From Luteolibacter pohnpeiensis (GTDB lineage: Bacteria; Verrucomicrobiota; Verrucomicrobiia; Verrucomicrobiales; Akkermansiaceae), in assembly GCF_016595435.1 (NCBI RefSeq), contig NZ_JAENIJ010000006.1, positions 1-64,000 of the forward strand: DNA of 64,000 nt. Reading direction: 5' to 3'. The position numbers were made by a program, and so were the translations under genes. Shown piece by piece: positions 35,039-46,467 of this stretch (positions are counted from its first letter, which is position 1; every line of letters begins with the position of its first letter). The notes beneath the pieces are model-generated. The model did not search any database, was not told where the DNA came from, and saw nothing but the letters and a program-made list of their open reading frames with translations.

Positions 35039-38000
35039 GTGCCCGCGAAGAAGAAATCCACCTCTCATTCCTCTGACTCAAAAGCGACCGCCCACGAGGT
35101 GATCCGCATTCGCGGAGCGCGCCAGCACAATCTCCGGTCGCTCGATCTCGACATCCCGCTCGGTCAACTGACCGTGGTTACCGGGCCGTCCGGATCAGGC
35201 AAATCCTCATTGGCCTTCCACACGCTCTATGCGGAAGGTCAACGTCGCTACGTCGAAACGTTTTCTCCTTACGTCCGGCAGTTTTTCGACCGGATGGATA
35301 AACCGGAAGTGGATCAGATCGAGGGCATCCCTCCGGCGATCGCGATTGAACAAAAAAACAACGTTCGCACCACCCGGTCGACGGTCGGCACCCTTACCGA
35401 AATCAATGACTACCTGAAGTTGCTGTTTCCGCGTCTTGCCACGGGACATGACCCGGAAACTGGCGAGACCATCCAGCCGGATTCGCCGGATTCCGCTGCC
35501 GCCTGGGCTCAGGAAAACCTCGCAGGCCAGGCCCTGCTGGTGGTTTTTCCGCTATCCATTCCGCCTGATACTGCTGCTACGGATCTGTTTCCATTCCTCA
35601 GCCAACAAGGCTATCTGCGCATTCTCCATCGTGGGGAAACCTTGCGGACGGACGAACCGGCACCGCCTGATTTCAAATTGGCAACGGGTTCGGTTTTGGT
35701 GGTGCAGGATCGGTTGAAGTTGAGCGCAAGTTCAACCACCCGGTTGCTGGAAGCGCTTGAGGCAGCATTCGTGCTTGGAAAAGGCAATGCGGGCATCGCT
35801 TACGCCGCGGGATCTGGTTCGTCGACCGATCAACTGCGATCTTTCACCACGGGCTGGACCAACCCAAATACGGGCTTCACCCTCCGTCCTCCCACCGCCT
35901 CACTGTTTTCGTTCAACAATCCACTGGGTGCCTGCCCGAAATGCCGGGGCTTTGGCCGCGTGATCGGCATCGATTTGGAAAAAGCCGTTCCCGATGGCTC
36001 GCTTAGCATTGCGGAAGGCGCGATCAAACCGTTCCAAGGCGAGCGGGGCGATGAGTGCCAGCGCGACCTGATTCGCTGCTGCAAAGAACGTGGCATTGAA
36101 ATCAAAACACCGTGGGAGGACCTTGAACCCAAGGAACGCGAGTGGATCTACTATGGGGATCGTAAGTTGAAGGAGATCACTCCGGAAGCACTTGAAGAGC
36201 TCTGGCAGTCCGGTGATTGGTACGGGGTGAAGGGGTTCTTCGATTGGCTGGAAACGAAGTCCTATAAGATGCACGTCCGGGTATTCCTATCCCGGTATCG
36301 TTCCTACACCACGTGCTCGGAATGCCGTGGCAAGCGGCTCCAACCCGAAGCACTGTGTTTCAAGATTGATGGAATGACATTGCCCGAGCTATGGCAGCTA
36401 CCCATCGATGAACTCTTGCCATGGATTTCACGGCTAGTTGAGGGGCATTCATCATCCAATGCACCATCAGATCCGACATTGGATCTTGTTCTAACCGAAA
36501 TTAAGTCACGCCTGACCTATCTGGAACAAGTCGGCCTTGGATACCTGACCCTGGACCGGCCAACCCGCACGCTTTCCGGGGGAGAGATTGAACGGGTCAA
36601 CCTGACAACCTGTCTTGGTGCGTCTCTAACAGGGACTTTGTTTGTGTTGGATGAACCAACAGTGGGACTGCACGCCAGAGATATTCACCGATTGGTTGGG
36701 GTGATGCACGGGCTGCGCGACAAAGGGAATACCCTGGTCGTGGTGGAGCATGAGCAAGCGGTGATGCAGGCGGCGGATAACCTGATCGATATCGGACCAG
36801 GGGCGGGTCAGTTTGGTGGGCAGTTGGTCTATCACGGACCACTTACACCGTCGGTTCAGTTCAAAAAAGGAACCCTGCCATGGCTCCGTGGGGACCGGGC
36901 GATTGCCATTCCGAAAAGCCGAAGGCAGCCCGGAAAGAAAATGCTCAAAGTTCGCGGCGCGACCCGGCATAACCTGCGCAAACTGGATGTCGATTTACCA
37001 CTGGGCCTTTTCCTGTGTCTCACAGGAGTTTCGGGTTCCGGCAAATCAACGTTCGCCCATGATGTGCTTTATGCCAATCTTGCGAACAAGTTCCGCAAAG
37101 AGGGGAATGACCTTGAGGCCGCGCCCATCAAAGATCTACTGGGTTCACAGTATTTGGATGATGTTCAACTGGTGGACCAATCACCGATCGCCCGCACTCC
37201 GCGATCGACGCCGGCGGTGTTTCTCGGCGCCTTCAATCAGATCCGGCAACTTTTCGCTCTAACCGATGAGGCGAAATCACGTGATCTAACGACGGGCTTT
37301 TTCTCCTTCAATTCCGGAGCGGGTAGATGCGATCGCTGCTCTGGCAATGGATTCGAGAAGGTTGAGATGCAATTTCTATCCGATCTCTACGTGACATGCC
37401 CGGATTGTGGCGGGCGTCGTTACAAGTCCTCCACGCTGGACATTCATTATTTTGGCAAATCCATCGCCGATGTTCTGGATTTCACGGTTGATGAAGCGAT
37501 GGAGTTCTTTGCGGATACCTCAGGTCTTAGCTCGCCGGTCGCCAAGCGCCACGGTCAGATCCGCTCCCAGTTGCAGCCTCTGGTCGAGGTGGGGCTTGGG
37601 TATTTGAGGTTGGGCCAGCCTCTGAACACGCTCTCCGGCGGTGAGTCGCAACGGCTGAAACTTTGCCAGCTATTGGCTTCAAATCTGGAGGGAGCACAAG
37701 GGGCGAACAAGCTGCTGATTCTTGATGAACCGACGACCGGACTCCATTTCTCCGATATTGAGAATCTGTTAGGCGTGTTCCAAAAGCTGGTTGATGCTGG
37801 TCACACCTTGTTGGTGATTGAGCACAATATGGATGTGATCAAGTCCGCTGACTGGATCATCGATCTCGGCCCTGAAGCCGGGAAAAATGGCGGCAAGCTG
37901 GTCGCGGAAGGGCCACCTGAGAAGATCGCCTCACTCGATACGGAGACGGCTCGGTTTTTGAAGCCTGCGCTTGCCGGGAAAGAGGAACTGGAACGAGCGA

Positions 38001-40660
38001 TTCCCAAGCCATACATTCCAAGCTCGCACTCGATCAGTCTGCGCGGCGCACGCCATCACAATCTGAAAAACATTTCGGTGGATCTGCCGCGCGATCAATT
38101 CGTGGTGATATCCGGCCTGTCTGGCTCAGGGAAATCGACGCTCGCATTTGACATCCTATTCGCAGAGGGGCAGCGCCGGTTCCTTGATTCGATGTCAGCC
38201 TATGCGCGACAGTTTGCAGAGCAGTTAGAGAAGCCCGAGATTGATCAACTGCAAGGTTTGCCGCCGACAGTGGCGATCGAGCAGCGGGTATCCCAAGGCG
38301 GGGGGAAATCCACGGTTGCCACCGTAACCGAGCTCTGGAATTTCATCCGGTTGCTCTATTCGAAACTCGGAACTCTCTACTGCCCGGATTGTAAAATTCC
38401 GGTGGAGAAGCAATCGTTGTCCGCGATCGAGAATGCGATCCGGGTACATCTGAAAAAGGGAACGGTTCGTATCCTGGCGCCGTTGATCCGGGCGAAAAAA
38501 GGTTATCACACCGATGTCGCCGAATGGGCGTTGAAGCATGATTTCACCCGCTTGCTGGTGGATGGTGAATTCCGTGACTCGGAGAACTTCGAGCGGCTTG
38601 AGCGATTCAAAGAGCACGACATCGATGCGGTGGTTGCGGAAATTTCAAAGAATGGCGTGAAGGAACTCCCCGCTGCCATCGAAACTGCACTCACCCATGG
38701 CAAGGGCATTTTAAAACTCCACACCGCACGTGGTGAATTGATTTTGCTTTCCACCCACGCAAGCTGTCCGTCCTGCAATCGCTCGTTCGAAGAATTGGAC
38801 CCCCGGCTGTTTTCGTTCAACTCGCCCCACGGTTGGTGTTCGGAATGTCGCGGTCATGGCCGGGTGCCCAAACGTCGTCGCCAGCGGTTGGATACCGCAC
38901 GCTTTGATTCTGTCCTCGAAGCCGAAATGGATGCGGATCGGGCAATCGAACGAATGGATGATGATGAGCTGGTCGAATGCTCGGGATGTCATGGAACGCG
39001 TCTGAATCCTACGGCATCCATCGTACATTTGAAGGATACGCCGGTGTCGGCGCTGGCTAGGCTTTCGATTGATCATGCTGCAACCCATTTCAAATCGATC
39101 AAATTTGGCGATGCCCGTGACTCCTTGATTGCCCGCGATATTCTTCCTGAGATTCGCCAGCGATTGTCGTTCCTGCAGGAAGTCGGCCTGGGTTACCTCC
39201 AATTGGATCGATCAGGAAACACTTTGTCGGGTGGCGAGTCCCAGCGGATCAGGTTGGCGGCTCAATTAGGCTCTAACTTGCGGGGTGTGCTTTATGTGCT
39301 GGATGAACCAACCATCGGTTTGCATCCGCGCGACAATGCCGCACTGCTCACGACCTTGGTTTCTCTCAAAGATCAGGGGAATTCTCTCATCGTGGTGGAG
39401 CACGATGAAGACACGATTGCAGCTGCAGATCATTTGGTGGATCTGGGGCCGGCCGCCGGGAGACTTGGCGGGGAAGTGGTCTATCAGGGAAAGCCTCCTC
39501 AGATTTCTGTAAAATCAGGAAAGCCATCCACACGCAAGGAACTCGCAAACTCACCAACCTATCGGGCGCTGACTCATCCGATTGTGCATCCAAGCCGAGG
39601 GGAGCGCCGCCCGGTTGATAAGGCTCATCCCTTCTTAACTGTTAGTGGTTGTACGGCGAACAATCTGAAGGATATTGATGTGTCCATCCCGCTTGCGAGG
39701 TTGACGGTTTTGACCGGCATTTCGGGATCAGGGAAATCGACGCTGATGCATCAATGCATCGCTGTTGCCGCTGCGGCGGATGCCGGTCGCAAACGGAAAT
39801 CCGCGAATTGGAAATTCAAAAAGTTCAGCAACTTCTCAAATATCAAGTCCACCTACGAAGTAGATCAGTCTCCGATTGGCAAGACGTCGAGGTCGTGTCC
39901 CGCGACTTATGTGAAAGTGTTCGACCACATTCGCGCGCTCTACGCGCAGCTGCCCGATGCACGGATTCGTGGATTCGATGCATCCCGGTTTTCATTCAAT
40001 ACCGAAGGTGGTCGCTGTCCTGAATGCAAAGGCAACGGGCGGATTAAATTGGAAATGGATTTCCTGCCGCCAACGTGGGTGCACTGCGAAGCGTGCAATG
40101 GACAGCGTTATAATCCGGCGACTTTGGAGGTAACTTTCCGTGACAAAAATATCGGAGAGGTGCTCGCCATGACGATCGATGACGCAGCTGAATTCTTCGA
40201 AAGCCAGCCGCGCATTTCCGCGCCGCTGCAACTCCTCGCCGATACCGGCCTTGGTTATTTGCAGCTCGGCCAGGCATCCCCAACCTTATCCGGTGGAGAA
40301 GCCCAGCGCATCAAACTGGTTTCGGAACTGATTCGAGGCCGCGGCACCAAGGCGACCCTCAACAACGCGGCGATAGCTGCGAGAAACCTCTATTTGATCG
40401 AAGAGCCAACGGTTGGATTGCACCTTGAAGACATCAAACGGTTAATCGATGTGCTCCATCGCCTTGCGGATGAAGGGCATACCGTAGTCGTAATCGAACA
40501 TCACATGGCAGTGGCCGCAGAGGCCGACTGGATATTGGATATCGGCCCAGAAGCGGGCGAGAATGGCGGCGCCATCGTTGCTGAAGGACCGCCGGAACAG
40601 ATCGTAAAATCGAAGAAATCCCGTACTGCACCATTTTTGAAAACGGCTCTCGGAATATAA
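35039..40660 (+). CDS. uvrA: Double-length UvrA, tandem fusion with four ABC domains
   Basis: At 1873 aa this is about twice the usual ~940 aa of UvrA, the ATPase that detects DNA damage and loads UvrB in nucleotide excision repair. Four complete ABC units occur. Walker A lies at 49-57, 663-671, 1026-1034 and 1560-1568; LSGGE signatures lie at 512, 865, 1396 and 1750. Walker B is LDEP at 538, 896 and 1422, but the fourth reads IEEP (1788-1790). Zinc-finger CxxC pairs occur in each half. The first half lacks the CPxC pair after its Walker A that the second half has (LYCPDC). The second half starts near residue 1010. The start is a GTG. Chlamydial UvrA is similarly doubled, so this is probably a PVC-group trait. 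Confidence 0.93.
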   Translation: MPAKKKSTSHSSDSKATAHEVIRIRGARQHNLRSLDLDIPLGQLTVVTGPSGSGKSSLAFHTLYAEGQRRYVETFSPYVRQFFDRMDKPEVDQIEGIPPAIAIEQKNNVRTTRSTVGTLTEINDYLKLLFPRLATGHDPETGETIQPDSPDSAAAWAQENLAGQALLVVFPLSIPPDTAATDLFPFLSQQGYLRILHRGETLRTDEPAPPDFKLATGSVLVVQDRLKLSASSTTRLLEALEAAFVLGKGNAGIAYAAGSGSSTDQLRSFTTGWTNPNTGFTLRPPTASLFSFNNPLGACPKCRGFGRVIGIDLEKAVPDGSLSIAEGAIKPFQGERGDECQRDLIRCCKERGIEIKTPWEDLEPKEREWIYYGDRKLKEITPEALEELWQSGDWYGVKGFFDWLETKSYKMHVRVFLSRYRSYTTCSECRGKRLQPEALCFKIDGMTLPELWQLPIDELLPWISRLVEGHSSSNAPSDPTLDLVLTEIKSRLTYLEQVGLGYLTLDRPTRTLSGGEIERVNLTTCLGASLTGTLFVLDEPTVGLHARDIHRLVGVMHGLRDKGNTLVVVEHEQAVMQAADNLIDIGPGAGQFGGQLVYHGPLTPSVQFKKGTLPWLRGDRAIAIPKSRRQPGKKMLKVRGATRHNLRKLDVDLPLGLFLCLTGVSGSGKSTFAHDVLYANLANKFRKEGNDLEAAPIKDLLGSQYLDDVQLVDQSPIARTPRSTPAVFLGAFNQIRQLFALTDEAKSRDLTTGFFSFNSGAGRCDRCSGNGFEKVEMQFLSDLYVTCPDCGGRRYKSSTLDIHYFGKSIADVLDFTVDEAMEFFADTSGLSSPVAKRHGQIRSQLQPLVEVGLGYLRLGQPLNTLSGGESQRLKLCQLLASNLEGAQGANKLLILDEPTTGLHFSDIENLLGVFQKLVDAGHTLLVIEHNMDVIKSADWIIDLGPEAGKNGGKLVAEGPPEKIASLDTETARFLKPALAGKEELERAIPKPYIPSSHSISLRGARHHNLKNISVDLPRDQFVVISGLSGSGKSTLAFDILFAEGQRRFLDSMSAYARQFAEQLEKPEIDQLQGLPPTVAIEQRVSQGGGKSTVATVTELWNFIRLLYSKLGTLYCPDCKIPVEKQSLSAIENAIRVHLKKGTVRILAPLIRAKKGYHTDVAEWALKHDFTRLLVDGEFRDSENFERLERFKEHDIDAVVAEISKNGVKELPAAIETALTHGKGILKLHTARGELILLSTHASCPSCNRSFEELDPRLFSFNSPHGWCSECRGHGRVPKRRRQRLDTARFDSVLEAEMDADRAIERMDDDELVECSGCHGTRLNPTASIVHLKDTPVSALARLSIDHAATHFKSIKFGDARDSLIARDILPEIRQRLSFLQEVGLGYLQLDRSGNTLSGGESQRIRLAAQLGSNLRGVLYVLDEPTIGLHPRDNAALLTTLVSLKDQGNSLIVVEHDEDTIAAADHLVDLGPAAGRLGGEVVYQGKPPQISVKSGKPSTRKELANSPTYRALTHPIVHPSRGERRPVDKAHPFLTVSGCTANNLKDIDVSIPLARLTVLTGISGSGKSTLMHQCIAVAAAADAGRKRKSANWKFKKFSNFSNIKSTYEVDQSPIGKTSRSCPATYVKVFDHIRALYAQLPDARIRGFDASRFSFNTEGGRCPECKGNGRIKLEMDFLPPTWVHCEACNGQRYNPATLEVTFRDKNIGEVLAMTIDDAAEFFESQPRISAPLQLLADTGLGYLQLGQASPTLSGGEAQRIKLVSELIRGRGTKATLNNAAIAARNLYLIEEPTVGLHLEDIKRLIDVLHRLADEGHTVVVIEHHMAVAAEADWILDIGPEAGENGGAIVAEGPPEQIVKSKKSRTAPFLKTALGI

Positions 40661-40707
40661 TGCAGCGCGGAATGGTGTGGGATGGTGAACTTTGAAGCGG
40701 CTGGATT

Positions 40708-41649
40708 TCAGCGTCGACGCCGCCATGCGAATCCCAATCCCACTGCAAGGAGCATGGCTGATGCTGGCTCCGGAATGACGCCAGTGACATCACTCCAGGT
40801 CTGGCCGATGCGGATGGCATCCAATTCACCGGCGTCGGAGCCACTGTTGCCGTTCATCCAAATTACCAAATGATCTGCGACCATGGAGGAGTCCAAACTA
40901 TCACTGGCGGACCAGGAAACGAGTGACGGATCAGCCTCAATCGTGTCGCCCACACCGTAGCGTTTGATGTCGATCAAATCGGCGCCCGTCGAGCTGATGA
41001 TGATGCGGCCAACAATCAGTGCATCACCATTGACGCTGTTTTGAATTTCATGATCTCGGTGTCCATAGACTCCTTCATTGCTGCCAAGCTGACCATAGCT
41101 GATGTAGGCGGCATTACCGGCATCGAGATCACCTGTCGCTAGAGTGCGGGCATTGTTCCAACTTAATCCGGCACCCACGAATTCTGCCGCGTCACCCGTA
41201 CCCGATGAGAGGCCGATGCCCATGGAGGTATCTCCGCTATTATTGGCGAGATAGCTGAAGTAGATGGTTTGATCGATGCTGAAGTCGATGGTGCTGGTGA
41301 GTGGGCGGGTTGCGTAAATTCCGGTGCTGTAATTGCCGCCGGTGAAATTGTAGATTCCTCCTGAAGTGCCAGCATTTGAAGGTAGCCCGGGTAGTCCATC
41401 CCCGGCGTTGAAGTTGCTGGCGGTGTAAATACCTGTGTTTTCGTGGGTGCTCCAGGTTCCTGTTAGACCGACGGTAGTGGAGGTGTCGCCTTTGCCGTTC
41501 AGGCTTGCATCGCTACCGGGTGGAGGGCCGGCGATGGCATCGAACAATTCCTGAACGATGATCGCTCCTTGGCTCGTGCTGCTGCAGGTGAACAGGATGG
41601 CGAGGCTGGCCGCCATGAGGCGAAATGGGTTTGTTAGACAGATTTTCAT
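40708..41649 (-). CDS. Secreted PEP-CTERM protein sharing a domain with the giant neighbour
   Basis: This 313-aa protein has a signal peptide (to about residue 28, STSQGA), a ~260-residue beta-rich domain and a PEP-CTERM tail (PEPASAMLLAVGLGFAWRRR). The domain (about 30-289; from QELFDAIAGPPPG to WSDVTG) resembles jelly-roll, LamG-like binding modules and occurs again near residue 1154 of the giant protein upstream, at roughly 60% identity by eye. An exosortase encoded elsewhere would process the tail. The gene lies 44 nt downstream of the giant gene on the same strand, so the two probably form an operon. The function may be binding to extracellular polymer. Confidence 0.82.
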   Translation of the reverse strand: MKICLTNPFRLMAASLAILFTCSSTSQGAIIVQELFDAIAGPPPGSDASLNGKGDTSTTVGLTGTWSTHENTGIYTASNFNAGDGLPGLPSNAGTSGGIYNFTGGNYSTGIYATRPLTSTIDFSIDQTIYFSYLANNSGDTSMGIGLSSGTGDAAEFVGAGLSWNNARTLATGDLDAGNAAYISYGQLGSNEGVYGHRDHEIQNSVNGDALIVGRIIISSTGADLIDIKRYGVGDTIEADPSLVSWSASDSLDSSMVADHLVIWMNGNSGSDAGELDAIRIGQTWSDVTGVIPEPASAMLLAVGLGFAWRRRR

Positions 41650-41693
41650 GTAGGTTTTAATTTTGATATTTTGGTTCGTTGAGATGCCGGGTG

Positions 41694-44600
41694 TCAGCGG
41701 TTCGAGTTCAGGCGCGTGAACAACTTTTCGTTCTGGGTGATGGTGCGGGGAATTTTGACAAGTACCCGATCGATCCCGGGTCCGTATTGATCCGCATCTT
41801 GTGTAATGAGCACTCCATTGACCCCAGCTTCAGCGGGTAGCCATGAAGTTAGATCCGTGCTATATTCCACAAATGGATAAGGCGGGATGTTCGCCCTCGC
41901 CATGCGGCGGTAAGAGAATTCGTAGAAATCTCCCTCTAACAAGGTGACTGGCATTTTGCTGAGATCGTTGGCAAGTAGAGGGTTGCCGCCAGTGATGAAT
42001 TCGATCGCATTAGGAATTCCATCGTGATCAGGATCGGCGGCGGGTGCCACATCTGACCCTGTTAGAAAATATGGAGCTGAGCTGATCCAGGATTCGTAAG
42101 GGTCTATCGAGCCAGTGACTCCAGACCAGTTATTACTGAAACGGATCGCATCAAGTTCGCCTGTGGTGTTGGAACTGGAGCCATTCAGCCAGACGAGTAA
42201 ATGGTCGGCGATCATCGAAGAATCGATACTATCACTTGCGGTCCATGTGATGGTAGAGGGATCACTTTCAATGACATCACCGGAGCTGTAGCGCTTGATG
42301 TCGATTTGATCTGGTTCAGTTGAATGAAGCGAGATCCTCCCGACTATCAACGCGCTGCCGTTGATGCTGCCCATGGGTTCGTGATTCCTGATGCCATACG
42401 GGCCGCTATCATTACTAAGAGTTCCGTAGCTAATGTAGGTGCTATTTCCGGCATCGATTTCACCAGTTGCCAGAGTTCGGGCATTATTCCAGGAAAGACC
42501 CGAACCGATGAATTCTGCACTGCCATCTGCCCCGGATGCCAACCCGATGCCCATGCAGCTGTCTCCGCTGTTGTCGGCTCGGAAACTGAAGTAGATCGTG
42601 CGTTCAGAAGAAAAATCGATGGAGTCAGTTAGTGGACGTGTTGCGTAAATGGTGGTTCCCCAGCTGTTTGTATTATTCCAGAGTCCACCGTCCAGTCCGT
42701 CACTTGGTGGCAAGCCCGGAAGGGAGGCTCCGGTGTTGAAATTGCTGGCAGTAAAGATTCCGTCGTTTCCGTTGGTCATCCATGCTCCAGTCAGTCCGAT
42801 GGTGGTTGTTGTGTCACCCTTGCCATTCAGTGTGCTATTCGTTCCGGGTGGCGGGCCAGCGATTCCATCAAATAACTCACGAATCAATAGGCTGGTATCC
42901 TCGATCGGCTCGACCGCTGTGACAACCAGATCCACGGAGGAGGTCGCGCTGTTGTTCACCAAGGTGGCGGTAATACCTGGGGTAGGTGTGAGATTGAAAG
43001 CAGACATTCCATCGCCGCCGATACTGCCATTGTAGTAGATCAACGGGTAGGTGCCTGGAGTTGCACCGGTTGATGCTGAAATGTGGATATGGTGGGCGCC
43101 AGAAGTTACCAGGCCGTCGGGAGAAGTGACCGACAAGCTGTTTGCTGATCCGCCGATGCGGAATGTCGATGCTGATCCATCTGCCAGATCCAGTCTGCCT
43201 ATGCTGCCGCTGCCTTGAGCGTAAAGATTGCCAGGAGCGATCACGGCGCCAGATGCTACATTCGCTGTTAATGACGAAGTTGTGCCGATCCGTAATGTGC
43301 CTTCCATCACATCAATGCTCCCCGAGTAGGGAGAAGGCCCGGTCAGGGCGAGAGCATTGGTGCCAGTTTTTGTTAGATTTCCCGTTCCAGATAATCCTGC
43401 TGCAAGAGAAATTTCGCCGCCTGAGGTGTCGATGGTCGCAGGAGCTGTGACATTTGGCTGAACAGCGGACGCCCAGTTGGCACTGGCTGCTAAGGTGCCA
43501 CCGGCCATTTCGAAGTTTTTGTTGGATGTAGCTCCGTTCGAGATTCCAGCAGTGCCAATGGACAGGGTTCCTCCTGTCATTTTTACTGCGGCAAATTGAC
43601 TCCGTCCGCCCCAACCAAACTCAATGCCTTTCAGGTGCACTTGCGCGGTGCCACTAATGTTCAGGGAGGCTTCACTATCCCATGAAAGGTATAACGGAGC
43701 GCCTGTTAGATCGAGCGTCCCTCCGCTGATGTTGTAGGTTACATTTGCTCCACCGCTCCATAGACCCCAGCGGTTCGATGCATTATCTCCTCCGGGGTTG
43801 TTCGTAGTCCCCGTGTTGCTAACAGTTCCTCCAGATTGATTGACCGTGAGAGCTGCCCCAGGATTCGCGCCAAGGACGAAGTCATCATGGATCAGTAGTT
43901 GCGATTGATCAGAAACTTCCAAGCTATGTGCAAGGTTACTGCCACGGTTTGTCCAACGATCCGTGGTTAGAATGGCTGACCCGCTCAGACGAACGGAACC
44001 GCCATCCATCTGAAAGGTGCTTTGGCCGGGAGAGGAAGTCGTTAAATGAACCGCCGCCATGCCATCCAGGTGAAGTGATGGAAGATTGCTGGTGGTGGTA
44101 AGTGTCAGGTTGCGTGCTGTAACGGAAGTCGTGCCTGAGCCGTAGAAATTCGCGCCGTCCAAACTCAGCGTATCCGTTAGGCCAAGCATGACATCCTCGG
44201 CAGTGAGGGAAGTCCCGCTTCCCATTGAGATGCTGGTCAGGGTGGGAAAACTGGTGCCATTTGCAAAGCTTAGTGAGGGAGCGGTGATGCCAAGAGGGCC
44301 TGCGATTGGGTGGGTTCCGGAAATTCGGATGTCGCCATCGCCTTCCAGGAGTAAACCACTACTGCCCGTTAGCTCGGATTCGATGTCCAGGCTGGCACTT
44401 TCCTCAGCACGTATGACAGCTGGCGTCATGAGCTGCAGAGATCCACCACTCAGGGTCACATCTCCTTCCTCAACCAATATTCCTTCTGCAGTTTGTTCTC
44501 CGGTAACACTGATGGTGCTGGCAGAGGTGGCATCGTTTCCGGCGGAAAAAACCGCGGAATGCCCGGATTCAGGCCAAGCTACGGTTTCCTCCGTACCATC

Positions 44601-46349
44601 TGCCGAATCAGTCCAGTTTGGATTCGTTTGATTCCAGACCCCACTTGTCGACGAGCCCGCTCCAAATTCCGAACCATTGGTGTCCCAATAAGCGTTCGCA
44701 TTGTCAGGATTGAAATCGAAAGTCACCGTCGAGTTATCAGGGCGGATCAACAGACTGGATGAATCCATCCCGTTGGAAACTTTGGCGTCTGTTGTGCGCA
44801 GGGCATACCCAAAACGATTGTGTTGGTAGCCGATGCTGCGCTCGGTGGACGTCACGATCGAGGTGGTTTGCTGAGCACTCCAGCCGAGTTCCATTCCCCA
44901 ATCGGATGGTGCATTTTCACCCGTGACTTCCAGGATGAGTTGATCGGGGCTGCAATGGATTTTCAGTTCACCGCCACTGTTGATTGGCATGCGAATCAAC
45001 AGTCCATCAGTTCCCACTTCGCTTACGGTAGGTTCACCATTTTGTAGCAACTGCCGGGTAGCTTCCAGAGTGTTGACCAGAGGTCGGATGCCCGCAAGGT
45101 CACTTGCAGTGCTCCAATGGAAACCATCCATCACAGGGAGTGTGTCGTAGGTTGCCGTGGAGCCGGTGACTCGATCCTTCAAATACCTTTCCGGATATTT
45201 TTCATTGAAAATGTGAAGGTCGCGGATCCGCCAGCTACTGCCTTCCCAGTAGAAGTTGATCCGATAAAACCGGCTTTCATACCAAATGCTGCGGTGGCCC
45301 TGGTCATCGAAATCATCCATTGCTACCACCGCGGTCGCCGGAGTGGTTTCGAAATGGTCGCGGTACCAGCTTCCGGATTGTTCGAGAGTTTCAACCCGGA
45401 TTTTGCCTTCCGCTACTTGCTCTTCCATCAATTGATATTGATCCTTCAAACCGGCTTCCATCGCAGGCCAACCGAATGAATTTTCCTGTCCGGCTTGGGT
45501 GTAAGCAAAAGCAAGATTCGGCGCGTTGAAGTTGGCATCAAAAAACCAGCGCACCCAGTCCGGCGATCCGCCACCGGGTCGATAGACTGGCTCAAGCGAG
45601 ATCACTCCCTGAATTCCATTTCCAAGGTTGTGATCATATTGATAAACCGGATCACTTCCAAGCATTCGGAAGATCGGCACGTTTAACTGCTTGTCGGTTG
45701 TCTGAGCAGGCATGAACGCATTGATACGGCTCGGGTAGTAGGCCTGATTCCAGTATCCACCCCAAAGAGTGTAGCCATCCGTGCCGCTCTGGTCTTTGCA
45801 GTTGCAGGCAGCCACAATGTGATACTTATCCGACAGATAGTTCAAGGTGGGTGCGTCTAACACCCAGCAGCCCACCGAGCGCGGGTATTCGCCAAACTCG
45901 GTTTTGAATCGTTCCATCAGGACATCCATGAGCTTTTGTCGGTCTTCAGGGGTGTAGGCTTCGGTAAGTCCGACTGCGGCGTTGTAATCCCATGGCCAGC
46001 GACCTTTCCATTCCAAACCAGCGGCCTCGACCTGTGGTTGCACGACCTCCAACCAGACGCCAATTTCGTCATTCGGTCCCAATTCGTTTTTCAGAAGATT
46101 GACAAAATCGGGGTTTACCAAGGCATCGTATTGAATGAGGAAAGTCGTCGGCAGCCCATGTTGCATCGCAAGTTGGATTTGCTGGATCACCGGTTCTAAC
46201 AAATCGACATTCGCCCTTGGTTCGGTGCCGCGGATGAAGTTGATAATGTTGACTACCTTGGGGCCTTCAGCGAAACCGCTTTGCATGGTGAGCAAGGCAG
46301 CGATTCCCAGAGCCGACAGTTTTCTGAGTCGATTGTGTTTTCGTGTCAT
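41694..46349 (-). CDS. Giant chimeric secreted protein: deacetylase-like domain, beta-helix and LamG-like module
   Basis: This 1551-aa protein has a signal peptide (to about residue 28) and at least four regions. Residues about 30-560 form a globular domain (VNIINFIRGTEPR, TTFLIQYDALVNPDF, NCKDQSGTDGYTLWGGYWNQ). It resembles a family I recall as DUF3863/DUF3864, in the NodB-like deacetylase or glycosidase superfamily, but I could not confirm this. Residues about 570-1150 are a beta-helix with autotransporter-type repeats (GNLTKTGTNALALTG, SIDVMEGTLRIG). Residues 1154-1417 are the domain duplicated in the next gene. The last ~130 residues carry DPDHDGIPNAIEF, common in secreted Verrucomicrobia proteins. 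I chose the ATG at 46349; a GTG at 46406 is an alternative. Confidence 0.8.
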   Translation of the reverse strand: MTRKHNRLRKLSALGIAALLTMQSGFAEGPKVVNIINFIRGTEPRANVDLLEPVIQQIQLAMQHGLPTTFLIQYDALVNPDFVNLLKNELGPNDEIGVWLEVVQPQVEAAGLEWKGRWPWDYNAAVGLTEAYTPEDRQKLMDVLMERFKTEFGEYPRSVGCWVLDAPTLNYLSDKYHIVAACNCKDQSGTDGYTLWGGYWNQAYYPSRINAFMPAQTTDKQLNVPIFRMLGSDPVYQYDHNLGNGIQGVISLEPVYRPGGGSPDWVRWFFDANFNAPNLAFAYTQAGQENSFGWPAMEAGLKDQYQLMEEQVAEGKIRVETLEQSGSWYRDHFETTPATAVVAMDDFDDQGHRSIWYESRFYRINFYWEGSSWRIRDLHIFNEKYPERYLKDRVTGSTATYDTLPVMDGFHWSTASDLAGIRPLVNTLEATRQLLQNGEPTVSEVGTDGLLIRMPINSGGELKIHCSPDQLILEVTGENAPSDWGMELGWSAQQTTSIVTSTERSIGYQHNRFGYALRTTDAKVSNGMDSSSLLIRPDNSTVTFDFNPDNANAYWDTNGSEFGAGSSTSGVWNQTNPNWTDSADGTEETVAWPESGHSAVFSAGNDATSASTISVTGEQTAEGILVEEGDVTLSGGSLQLMTPAVIRAEESASLDIESELTGSSGLLLEGDGDIRISGTHPIAGPLGITAPSLSFANGTSFPTLTSISMGSGTSLTAEDVMLGLTDTLSLDGANFYGSGTTSVTARNLTLTTTSNLPSLHLDGMAAVHLTTSSPGQSTFQMDGGSVRLSGSAILTTDRWTNRGSNLAHSLEVSDQSQLLIHDDFVLGANPGAALTVNQSGGTVSNTGTTNNPGGDNASNRWGLWSGGANVTYNISGGTLDLTGAPLYLSWDSEASLNISGTAQVHLKGIEFGWGGRSQFAAVKMTGGTLSIGTAGISNGATSNKNFEMAGGTLAASANWASAVQPNVTAPATIDTSGGEISLAAGLSGTGNLTKTGTNALALTGPSPYSGSIDVMEGTLRIGTTSSLTANVASGAVIAPGNLYAQGSGSIGRLDLADGSASTFRIGGSANSLSVTSPDGLVTSGAHHIHISASTGATPGTYPLIYYNGSIGGDGMSAFNLTPTPGITATLVNNSATSSVDLVVTAVEPIEDTSLLIRELFDGIAGPPPGTNSTLNGKGDTTTTIGLTGAWMTNGNDGIFTASNFNTGASLPGLPPSDGLDGGLWNNTNSWGTTIYATRPLTDSIDFSSERTIYFSFRADNSGDSCMGIGLASGADGSAEFIGSGLSWNNARTLATGEIDAGNSTYISYGTLSNDSGPYGIRNHEPMGSINGSALIVGRISLHSTEPDQIDIKRYSSGDVIESDPSTITWTASDSIDSSMIADHLLVWLNGSSSNTTGELDAIRFSNNWSGVTGSIDPYESWISSAPYFLTGSDVAPAADPDHDGIPNAIEFITGGNPLLANDLSKMPVTLLEGDFYEFSYRRMARANIPPYPFVEYSTDLTSWLPAEAGVNGVLITQDADQYGPGIDRVLVKIPRTITQNEKLFTRLNSNR

Positions 46350-46467
46350 TAATCCAGTTTCGGCATTTTGTTCCAGATGCCGATGAAACGAGAATAAATG
46401 ACGCACCCAAAACCCGACTACCCCCCCAAGTGGGCTGGATTTCCTGAAAGGCTGTTGAAGCCTCCGG

